From: UMGS1519 sp963621885 | GTDB taxonomy: Bacteria; Actinomycetota; Coriobacteriia; Coriobacteriales; Eggerthellaceae | DNA: 27,979 nucleotides | Assembly (NCBI GenBank): GCA_963621885.1 | Contig: CAVFFT010000062.1 | Span: 1 to 27,979 of the forward strand | Reading direction: 5' to 3' | In this document: one piece after another, positions 22,184 through 27,979 of the stretch | How the letters are laid out: each line of letters begins with the position of its first letter | How positions within the stretch are numbered: position 1 is the stretch's first letter | Program-made: the position numbers and the translations under genes | Notes under the pieces: model-generated | Databases searched by the model: none | Told to the model about the DNA's origin: nothing | What the model saw: only the letters and a program-made list of their open reading frames with translations

Positions 22184-24253
22184 ATGGATATTAGAATCGG
22201 AAAGCCCGTGTCGGTATGGCTGATAACTTTGATTATGGTTTTCTGCCTGCTGCCTCTTTGCGCGCTGGCGGATAATTCGGAAGGCGCATCCAGTCCAGCG
22301 GAAAACGTATCCGTTGAAGGGGCAGCGTCGCAAGATGCGCAGACGCAGACGCCGGATGCATCAGGCCAATCTAACGATGGCGGTGTCCTGGCACTTTCCA
22401 ATGACGGAAACAACGCTTCGTTGAATCCCAACAATACGGCTACTGGCGCGCTGACTATCAGCAACGTTCTTATGGGTAACGATACAGACTCCAATAAAGA
22501 ATTTGCGTTCACTATCACCCTTGCTGACACATCCATCAGTGGCACTTTCAGCGGCGTAGCATTTACGGCAGGTGTCGCTTCTGTCTCGCTGAAGGATGGG
22601 GAAAGCAAAACCATTGAAGGTCTTCCGGCGGGCGTGGATTATACGGTTGCCGAAAAAGACTATAGCGCAGACGGCTACGAAACTACGCAGGTGGGGGCGG
22701 CAGGAACGCTTAGCGAGACCGCACCTGTTGTTGCGTCTTTTACCAACACCAGAGACACTTATGGCATTCTGTGCGTGATAAAGTATTCAACTTACGAGGG
22801 GCCTAGTTACTCTGAAACCGACGGATATATCGAGCCCAATAAGGACTTCAACTTCAAGCTTGTGCTGAGTGACACTTCCATCAACGGGACCTATGGCGAT
22901 ATGACCTTTGAAAATGGCGTGGCGTATTTCACTCTGCGAAATAACGAGTCGAAAAAGGCGGTTGGGCTTCCAAATGGTGTGACTTATACCGTGACGGAAA
23001 TCGATGACCTGCTGGATGGTTGGGATTTGGTCAGTGTGGATGGTGACACAGGGACGATTCTTGGTGACGTTACCGAATATGCCTCATTTGTAAATCACTT
23101 ACACTATAACGGCCTGAGCGTTACCAAGAAAGTGGCTGGCAATGCAGGGGAGACCGATAGGGAGTTTCGGTTTACGGTTACGCTGAGCGACACAAGCTTC
23201 AACGGGGGGTGTTGGCTCGTTAGTGATCCCGAGATTTGGTACAATCCCGCTGATCCTGATTATGCGCAGCGCATTATTAGATTCAAGAATGGTGTTGCAA
23301 CCTTCACCCTAAAGGCTGGTGAAATCGCTTTTGCGGATAAGCTGCCGGTAGGCGTGACTTATACCGTGACCGAAGAGGACTATTCTTCGGATGGCTATGT
23401 GACGACAAAAGTCGGAGACACCGGCACAATCAAGTCAGGCGAAGCGGCTGCAGCCGTTTTCACCAACACCAGGAGCACTGGCAGCCTGAAGTTCACGAAG
23501 AGCGTCGAGGGTCCCGTTTCGGAGGAGAGCCTGAAGGACGTCACCTTCACGGTTAAGAACGAGGGCGCCGGGGAGGAGGTCGGCTCCTACACGCTGGCCG
23601 ACCTCAAGCAGTCCGACGGCAGCTACTCCATGACGATTGACGATTTGCCCGTGGGCGACTACTCGGTAACCGAGTCGAACGAGGAGGTCGAGGGCTACGA
23701 CGTCGAGGTGGTCTACAGCGTCGAGGACGGCAAGACGACCGTCACGGAGGGGGAGACCGCCGAGGTCGATATCACGAATACCTACACGAAGAAAGTTGGT
23801 AGCCTGAAGTTCACGAAGACGGTCGAGGGTCCCGTTTCGGAGGAGAGCCTGAAGGATGTCACCTTCACGGTTAAGAACGAGGGCGCCGGGGAGGAGGTGG
23901 GCTCCTACACGCTGGCCGACCTCAAGCAGTCCGACGGCAGCTACTCCATGACGATTGACGATTTGCCCGTGGGCGACTACTCGGTAACCGAGTCGAACGA
24001 GGAGGTCGAGGGCTACGACGTCGAGGTGGTCTACAGCGTCGAGGACGGCAAGACGACCGTCACGGAGGGGGAGACCGCCGAGGTCGATATCACGAATGCC
24101 TACACGAAGAATCACGGCGGGGGCCATGAGAAGTCAGCTACTCCAGAGACGGGCGACAGCAATCATCCTGAGCTTTGGATTGCCATGATTCTTCTTTCGC
24201 TAGCGGGTCTCTTCTTCGCACTTACAGATCGCCGGTCAACGCGTCGAGGATAA
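22184..24253 (+). CDS. Sortase-anchored surface protein with Cna-B/pilin-like repeats
   Basis: The 689-residue precursor has a signal peptide ending CALA (about residue 29) and a low-complexity segment. Three divergent prealbumin-like domains of about 100 residues follow, each ending in YTV(A/T)E...F(T/V)N, then two nearly identical 106-residue Cna-B-like repeats (from about 434 and 540). The C-terminus ATPETGD (about 652), a hydrophobic helix and a basic RRSTRRG tail form a sortase signal with TPETG in place of LPXTG. Isopeptide-type Lys and Asn appear in repeats 3-5 (SVTKK or KFTK with FTN or ITN). In domain 1 the aligned Lys is Asn (TISNVLMG). Expected on the cell wall as an adhesin or pilin-like stalk. 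No sortase gene is in the window. The last 32 bp overlap the next gene antisense. Confidence 0.9.
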   Translation: MDIRIGKPVSVWLITLIMVFCLLPLCALADNSEGASSPAENVSVEGAASQDAQTQTPDASGQSNDGGVLALSNDGNNASLNPNNTATGALTISNVLMGNDTDSNKEFAFTITLADTSISGTFSGVAFTAGVASVSLKDGESKTIEGLPAGVDYTVAEKDYSADGYETTQVGAAGTLSETAPVVASFTNTRDTYGILCVIKYSTYEGPSYSETDGYIEPNKDFNFKLVLSDTSINGTYGDMTFENGVAYFTLRNNESKKAVGLPNGVTYTVTEIDDLLDGWDLVSVDGDTGTILGDVTEYASFVNHLHYNGLSVTKKVAGNAGETDREFRFTVTLSDTSFNGGCWLVSDPEIWYNPADPDYAQRIIRFKNGVATFTLKAGEIAFADKLPVGVTYTVTEEDYSSDGYVTTKVGDTGTIKSGEAAAAVFTNTRSTGSLKFTKSVEGPVSEESLKDVTFTVKNEGAGEEVGSYTLADLKQSDGSYSMTIDDLPVGDYSVTESNEEVEGYDVEVVYSVEDGKTTVTEGETAEVDITNTYTKKVGSLKFTKTVEGPVSEESLKDVTFTVKNEGAGEEVGSYTLADLKQSDGSYSMTIDDLPVGDYSVTESNEEVEGYDVEVVYSVEDGKTTVTEGETAEVDITNAYTKNHGGGHEKSATPETGDSNHPELWIAMILLSLAGLFFALTDRRSTRRG
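23483..24109 (+). repeat. Two tandem near-identical 309-bp coding repeats
   Basis: Unit one is about 23483-23791 and unit two about 23801-24109, offset by exactly 318 bp (106 codons). By eye only about five bases differ; one change alters Ser to Thr and another Thr to Ala near the junctions. These units are visibly more GC-rich than the preceding part of the same gene. Confidence 0.95.
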
Positions 24254-24482
24254 AGCTTTGCGCCAGCTCAACGCTTCCCAGACTGTTCGCCGACTGACAG
24301 CGTTGGAATAGCGCTTCGGTCAGCTGGTCTGCCGTGTAGTCTGTCTTTTCAGCGAGGTATTCGCTCAGCGCCCTGAACCACGCGTCGGATGCGACCAGGC
24401 GAGCCTCGTCGAGTATCTCCTGATATGCCGGGTTGAGTGTGAAATTCCCGTCCTCGTCCATTGCCCAGATGCCTTTTGCCAT
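24222..24482 (-). CDS. Small hypothetical acidic protein
   Basis: The 86-residue protein is not recognised. It is mostly helical by appearance, acidic, cytoplasmic (no signal or membrane segment), and contains NPAYQEILDEARLVASDAWF and LSEYLAEKTDYTADQLTEAL. A good AAGGGGG ribosome site lies 5 nt before the ATG, which supports it as real. Its 3' end overlaps the 3' end of the surface-protein gene by 32 bp in convergent orientation. The downstream direction holds no terminator outside that gene. Confidence 0.65.
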   Translation of the reverse strand: MAKGIWAMDEDGNFTLNPAYQEILDEARLVASDAWFRALSEYLAEKTDYTADQLTEALFQRCQSANSLGSVELAQSFILDALTGDL

Positions 24483-24532
24483 ACAGCCCCCTTCTTTCGT
24501 GCGTGTTGCAATTCTAAAGCTTGTATTGATTT

Positions 24533-24572
24533 CGAGCGGTACTGTTCCAATGCCTTTGTTCAGTGCCGCTCG
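24533..24572. other. Inverted repeat between hypothetical gene and ygbA-like gene
   Basis: CGAGCGGTACTG (24533-24544) and CAGTGCCGCTCG (24561-24572) form a 12-bp stem with one U-G wobble and a 16-nt loop. It sits in the 204-bp gap downstream of the ygbA-like gene and upstream of the small hypothetical gene. No good T tract follows on either strand, so it could be a weak terminator or an operator. Confidence 0.45.
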
Positions 24573-24686
24573 ACGTCTTTGATTCGGCTGCGCTCCTGAT
24601 TGCGCGCCTAGAATCCACCTGCGTTTGCTTGCGCTATCGCTTCCGGTTGTGATCCTCGCCTGCGACCCCGCTCACGTTCGCTGCGC

Positions 24687-25022
24687 TCACTGTTTCTTCT
24701 TCAGCTTTGTTTCCTTCAAATGCCGAAGGGCAAGAACCGGGTGGACAAACAGCATGCGGGGACCGCTCCAGCGCATGACGACGCGGATTTGCTCGCGCAT
24801 TTCAGGCCGATAGCAATGCACCGGGCAAGCGGAGCAAAACGTTTTGGTCTCCATGATGGGGCAGTGCTCAATGCGCTGCAATGCGTAATCGCTCAGCGTC
24901 TGGCACTGCGGGCATAGGCTGCCTTTTGTCGTGCGGTGATTCTTGCGGCAGTACAGAGCGATCATCTCGCCTACCAGCAGCTTTTCGCCATCTCGCTTTT
25001 CCGCAACCGTTTGTTTCGCCAT
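24687..25022 (-). CDS. Nitrous-oxide-stimulated-promoter (YgbA) family cysteine-rich protein
   Basis: The 111-residue protein matches the YgbA family, small cysteine-rich proteins linked to nitrosative stress in enterobacteria, where the gene is controlled by NsrR. Conserved elements are EMIALYCRKNH, SLCPQCQTLSDYALQRIEHC, the FCSACPVHCYRPEMREQIR block and VMRWSGPRMLFVHPVLALRH. Seven Cys (25, 37, 40, 54, 63, 66, 70) suggest metal or Fe-S binding. ATG 25022 has AAAGGA 7 nt upstream; the adjacent ATG 25025 is the alternative. The tail is lysine-rich. It stands alone, with no nitrosative-stress regulator nearby. Confidence 0.85.
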   Translation of the reverse strand: MAKQTVAEKRDGEKLLVGEMIALYCRKNHRTTKGSLCPQCQTLSDYALQRIEHCPIMETKTFCSACPVHCYRPEMREQIRVVMRWSGPRMLFVHPVLALRHLKETKLKKKQ

Positions 25023-25408
25023 CATCCCGTCCTTTCACGTTCAACAGGATAGTCGGCATCTGACACAGCGGCGGCGGCAGTTCGGTGACTAACCGGCGGT
25101 TTTGGTTTGGCGCAGATTGCGCCTGTTCGATTATTCATTCCGGGCACGGTGATTTACTTGATGTCATTGAAATCAATCTGTATATGAATACCTTTCAAGA
25201 CTTGGCTGTTTCCGGCGTCGTTCAATTGCCGGCTCGATTGGCGCTGCTTTTGTTCAGTGGAAGAGCGAATTGATTTGCGCTGCCGATAATCGCAGCTACG
25301 ATATTCGCGCTCTGTCATATTACGATATCGTATGCGAATGCAAGAATCGCCTTTCAGAAGGTGCAACAGGCAGACTGAACGGAATTCACCGGAGGGAACG
25401 ATATCACT
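25023..25408. other. 386-bp intergenic region with dyads
   Basis: It separates the divergent ygbA-like and lipoprotein genes. No gene is supported. It is AT-richer than the flanks. The clearest structure is the palindrome TACGATATCGTA (25321-25332), nested inside a wider pair ATTCGC (25303-25308) / GCGAAT (25334-25339). ACGATAT also recurs near 25298 and 25398. A promoter for the lipoprotein gene is expected here, but no hexamer pair was convincing. Confidence 0.5.
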
Positions 25409-26275
25409 ATGCGAATCAAGAAATGCTGCATGATCGCTCTACTGTTGTCCATTTGCGTCGTATTGGCTGGCTGTGCCAGTATCGGCGGCAATGCTGGCGG
25501 CGATTCAAATGGCGGCTCTTCCGACACGGCCGCGTCCCAAAGTGAGGTTGCCGCTACCGATAGCGCAACAGGCGCCGCTACGGATTCCGCTTCGGGCGCC
25601 ACCGATGCCGCCACGGCAGACACTACGACCACCACTTCCAGAGAAGGCTTTTCAATCCACGAAATCTCGGACGACCTGTTCGAGAGAATGCAGGCGGGGA
25701 ACACGTACAAAGAGGACTGCATTGTCCCGCGGGAAGATCTTCGCTATCTGCTTGTGCTGTACAAGGACAAGGACGGGAATGTCCATCAGGGGGAAATGGT
25801 CGTGCATGAGCTCATCGCGGAAGACGTCCTCGAGATTTTCGAGCAGCTGTACGACGCAAATTACCCGATCGAGCGCATGGTACTTCCCGACAACTACATG
25901 GCGGACGACGAAACGATGATGCGCGACAACAATTCCTCCTGCTTCAACTTCCGGTTCATATCACATACGGACAAGGTTTCGAAGCATGGGCTGGGAATGG
26001 CCGTGGATATCAACACGCTGTACAACCCCTACCACAAGATCGTGACGAACGAGGACGGGACCACGGAGGAAGTGATAGAGCCCGCCACGGGCGCGCAGTA
26101 TCTGGACAGGACCCAGGACTTCGAATACAAGATCGAGAAAGACGACCTGTGCTATCAGCTGTTCACCGAGAAGGGCTTCGAGTGGGGAGGGGACTGGACC
26201 GACCGAAAGGATTACCAGCACTTCGAACTGCCCACGGAGATCACGGACAAGTATTCCGAAATGTATGCGGAATAG
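25409..26275 (+). CDS. M15-type D-Ala-D-Ala carboxypeptidase-like lipoprotein
   Basis: The 288-residue protein has a lipoprotein signal peptide (MRIKKCCMIALLLSICVVLA) with lipobox LAGC and lipidated Cys22. About 55 residues of Ser/Ala/Thr/Gly/Asp spacer follow, then an M15 peptidase-like domain. Zinc ligands fit His193 and Asp200 in SKHGLGMAVD and His271 in DYQHFE, with Asp268 as a nearby acid. M15C enzymes cleave peptidoglycan stem peptides, so a cell-wall remodelling role on the outer membrane face is inferred. GGAGGG lies about 12 nt before the ATG, a long spacing, so the start rests on the signal peptide. LspA at 12041 would process it. Confidence 0.88.
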   Translation: MRIKKCCMIALLLSICVVLAGCASIGGNAGGDSNGGSSDTAASQSEVAATDSATGAATDSASGATDAATADTTTTTSREGFSIHEISDDLFERMQAGNTYKEDCIVPREDLRYLLVLYKDKDGNVHQGEMVVHELIAEDVLEIFEQLYDANYPIERMVLPDNYMADDETMMRDNNSSCFNFRFISHTDKVSKHGLGMAVDINTLYNPYHKIVTNEDGTTEEVIEPATGAQYLDRTQDFEYKIEKDDLCYQLFTEKGFEWGGDWTDRKDYQHFELPTEITDKYSEMYAE

Positions 26276-26278
26276 CGA

Positions 26279-26334
26279 AGGTCGCGCCGTGTCCCGACTC
26301 GAGTTCTGGGCGTGCGCGACCTAAGGGCGTTTTA
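26279..26334 (+). terminator. Probable terminator of lipoprotein gene
   Basis: AGGTCGCGC (26279-26287) pairs with GCGCGACCT (26314-26322), and an inner CCC/GGG can extend the hairpin. AAGGGCGTTTTAA follows. The loop is large, so efficiency is uncertain. It starts 4 nt after the stop codon. Confidence 0.6.
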
Positions 26335-26384
26335 ACAGCTTGATTCCCAGTTAGCATGGCGCCGTTCCAAGGCGTGCGCCGCAA

Positions 26385-27608
26385 TCAGTTCGCTTCAGGC
26401 AAAAGATAGATACATTCGGAATCGATGCAAATACGCTCGGTATGGTTATAGATTTGAATCATGTCATTCATCTGCTCCGTGAGTGTCGAAGTGCCTGGAT
26501 TGCCGAGAGCCGCAAACTTATGCACAGCTCTTTTTTCAAGACGATTTGCCTTATTCGTCAATCGCGCTCCACCCTCCTGAAGGAGTTCGTCTACCGGTCC
26601 TCTGCTGACCTGGGGAACAGTCCCGATAAACTTGCCTACGGACTTGCCGGCTGTCCCAACTCCTTTCAGAAGCTTCGCGTCGATAGCGCCATTTCCCAGC
26701 TGCTCAAGCCGTTTGGATGCCTTCTTAAAGAAATTGCGGTAGTCCATTGCGAACTGTTCGATTTCCGTCTTGACTGTGCCGATATATTCTTCCTTATAGT
26801 TGCCTCCCAGCATAATTTCCAGTAGTGAAGCAAGCGAATACGTATAGAGTGCCATGCGGTAATACTTGAATAACTTCTGCATATCCGCATAGGTGCTTTC
26901 CACATCGTTCTGTGCCACCAAAAGCTGCTGCTTCTTCTTCAGCAATGCCGAAACCTGCTTCTGATAGGAACGCATGTTCTTTAGCGCTGTGCGCTGAATA
27001 TCGAGAACCATTTTGTGATTGCTTGCGACATAGTGTTCATTGTCCCAGTTGAACTTGTATTTCGAGATGATCGCGGATAGCATCTGCACATCCGCTTCAA
27101 TTTGGGATTCGTTCTCGCGCACGAGGAAATCAAGTATTTGCTGTTCCATCTCCTCGATGCTATCAAGTCTCTGCTCAATGGAGTGGAGTGCAACTGCCAT
27201 CATTATTGTCGCCGGATTGACCGGAAGCTCTGTTACGGTAGAAGCGCTGATAGGACCAGCCTGCTGAAGCTGTACGAATTTTGACTTTCCCTCTAAGGTT
27301 TTGAACGAGCCCCAAAAATTGCCGTTCTTCGCAACTTTCAATACATCGCCAGCGGCTTCGTTTGCAAGGGTGTAAAGCCCTTGCATATCAAATGTGGTAG
27401 TTTCCGTTACGGTACGCAGTGCCGGAGCGATAGATGAAACCGCAGCTCCGAGCGATGCCAATGAGGTAATCGGAACACTCATGGCCTGTCGTTTTGTCAG
27501 CTCAGTATCGGTATCCATGAGCAAGGCATCCGTAACTTGGCGCAGCTCGTTTTGCTTTTCAGCTGGAACGCCAGCTCCGTTCTTTTGTGATTTAATGATC
27601 TCGCTCAT
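26385..27608 (-). CDS. Conserved-looking helical protein of unknown function
   Basis: The 407-residue protein is not recognised. It has no signal peptide and reads as almost entirely alpha-helical, with long charged heptad-like stretches (IEQRLDSIEEMEQQILDFLV; YQKQVSALLKKKQQLLVAQN). A mildly hydrophobic N-terminal helix (SVPITSLASLGAAVSSIAPA) and a glycine-containing segment GVGTAGKSVGKFIG are also present. Codon use is visibly AT-richer than the core genes, which suggests acquisition. AAGGAGA lies 6 nt before ATG 27608. It lies about 290 bp from the CRISPR array and is transcribed away from it. Structural resemblance to helical pore-forming or scaffold proteins is only a guess. Confidence 0.75.
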   Translation of the reverse strand: MSEIIKSQKNGAGVPAEKQNELRQVTDALLMDTDTELTKRQAMSVPITSLASLGAAVSSIAPALRTVTETTTFDMQGLYTLANEAAGDVLKVAKNGNFWGSFKTLEGKSKFVQLQQAGPISASTVTELPVNPATIMMAVALHSIEQRLDSIEEMEQQILDFLVRENESQIEADVQMLSAIISKYKFNWDNEHYVASNHKMVLDIQRTALKNMRSYQKQVSALLKKKQQLLVAQNDVESTYADMQKLFKYYRMALYTYSLASLLEIMLGGNYKEEYIGTVKTEIEQFAMDYRNFFKKASKRLEQLGNGAIDAKLLKGVGTAGKSVGKFIGTVPQVSRGPVDELLQEGGARLTNKANRLEKRAVHKFAALGNPGTSTLTEQMNDMIQIYNHTERICIDSECIYLLPEAN

Positions 27609-27894
27609 GAAATGTCTCCTTACTGTATCACCTTGTTCAACAACTCTTGATAGCTGTCACCATGGTCATAGGTCGTTGTCATCCTGCGACATGAAAAAAA
27701 TGCGAGTTTGATTACCAGTTAAATCGACACTGCTCCAAAACGAGACGCTTCAATCAGAACGCTGTTGAAATAGAAGGCGGATAGTAGGCCCCCCCGCGAG
27801 AATGGTCGGCGGGACGCTATCCGCTTTGAACAGTTTAGCACGGTGCATGAATGCCGCGTTGGTGAAGAAGCTTAGGTTGTGCGGCGGTGGAGCC
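27609..27894. other. Spacer between helical protein gene and CRISPR array
   Basis: No gene is supported in these 286 bp. They contain the 27777-27824 nested hairpin with a run of seven C. The last 70 bp before the first repeat are not AT-rich and show no obvious leader promoter. Confidence 0.45.
27777..27824. other. Nested inverted repeat near the CRISPR array
   Basis: GCGGATAG (27777-27784) pairs with CTATCCGC (27817-27824), and inside it CCCGC (27793-27797) pairs with GCGGG (27809-27813). TTTG follows on plus and CTTCTATTTC on minus. It could terminate a leftward transcript coming from the array side, or be a cruciform-type site. Confidence 0.5.
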
Positions 27895-27979
27895 GTCTTG
27901 CTGGCCTTCCAATTCCCCAGTTGGTACAATCATCGAGCAGGATTATCGCAGCTTCAAGATGTCTTGCTGGCCTTCCAAT
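27895..27979 (+). CRISPR. Start of a CRISPR array, type II-like 36-nt repeat
   Basis: A full repeat is inferred at 27895-27930, then a 30-nt spacer (27931-27960) and the first 19 nt of the next repeat (27961-27979), identical over all 19 bases. The 66-bp period equals 36+30, the standard type II spacing. The repeat begins GTCTTGCTGG and ends TTGGTACAAT, like the Neisseria type II-C repeat ending TGCTACAAT. The internal pair CCAA/TTGG gives a small dyad. The 3' repeat boundary is inferred because the second copy is cut by the window edge. No cas gene or anti-repeat was found inside the window. Confidence 0.75.

Noticed and set aside
27609..27894. tracrRNA/anti-repeat for the edge CRISPR array
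   Set aside because: Neither strand of this region shows an extended complement to the repeat. If a tracrRNA exists it probably lies beyond the right edge.

Overview
The window reads as high-GC Gram-positive DNA, most likely from a gut-type Coriobacteriia member of the Eggerthellaceae (Slackia/Eggerthella-like). This is inferred from the strong G/C third-position bias, the AckA/Pta, DegV and IleS sequence style, a LysR-controlled dehydroquinase-like cluster, and sortase-anchored Cna-B-like surface domains. Species-level placement is not possible from sequence reading alone.

Positions 1 to about 15,200 are mostly core genome. In order they carry xseA (5'-truncated) and xseB (exonuclease VII), ackA and pta (convergent around a shared terminator), a family 2 glycosyltransferase that shares its stop-codon bases with a convergent dinB, a CobD/HisC-fold aminotransferase homologue lacking the PLP lysine, a degV-family gene, a tight ileS-lspA-rluD-type operon, coaBC, and tRNA-Pro(GGG) with its own promoter and UUCG-loop terminator.

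Positions 15,345 to 19,104 hold a compact metabolic locus. A LysR regulator is divergent from a MaoC-like dehydratase, a VOC/glyoxalase-fold protein and a ketopantoate-reductase-family dehydrogenase. A type II dehydroquinase-like gene follows after a leader containing a perfect 12-bp inverted repeat. The set looks like a regulated small-molecule pathway, but its substrate is not evident.

Positions 19,170 to 27,979 are accessory. They hold a zinc-ribbon membrane protein, a hicAB toxin-antitoxin pair with a textbook promoter, a membrane-embedded Xre-type HTH protein, a Cna-B-like surface protein with two almost identical C-terminal repeats, a small hypothetical gene, a YgbA-type cysteine-rich protein, an M15 peptidase-like lipoprotein and an AT-richer helical protein of unknown function. 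The right edge contains what looks like the first unit of a type II-like CRISPR array: one full 36-nt repeat, a 30-nt spacer and the first 19 nt of the next repeat. The 3' end of the repeat forms an extended -10 element, as known for Neisseria type II-C repeats. No cas gene lies inside the window.

The most interesting items are the putative aminotransferase pseudoenzyme, the edge CRISPR array with a repeat-embedded promoter, the LysR/MaoC/VOC/PanE/AroQ-like cluster with structured leaders, and the recently duplicated surface-protein repeats.
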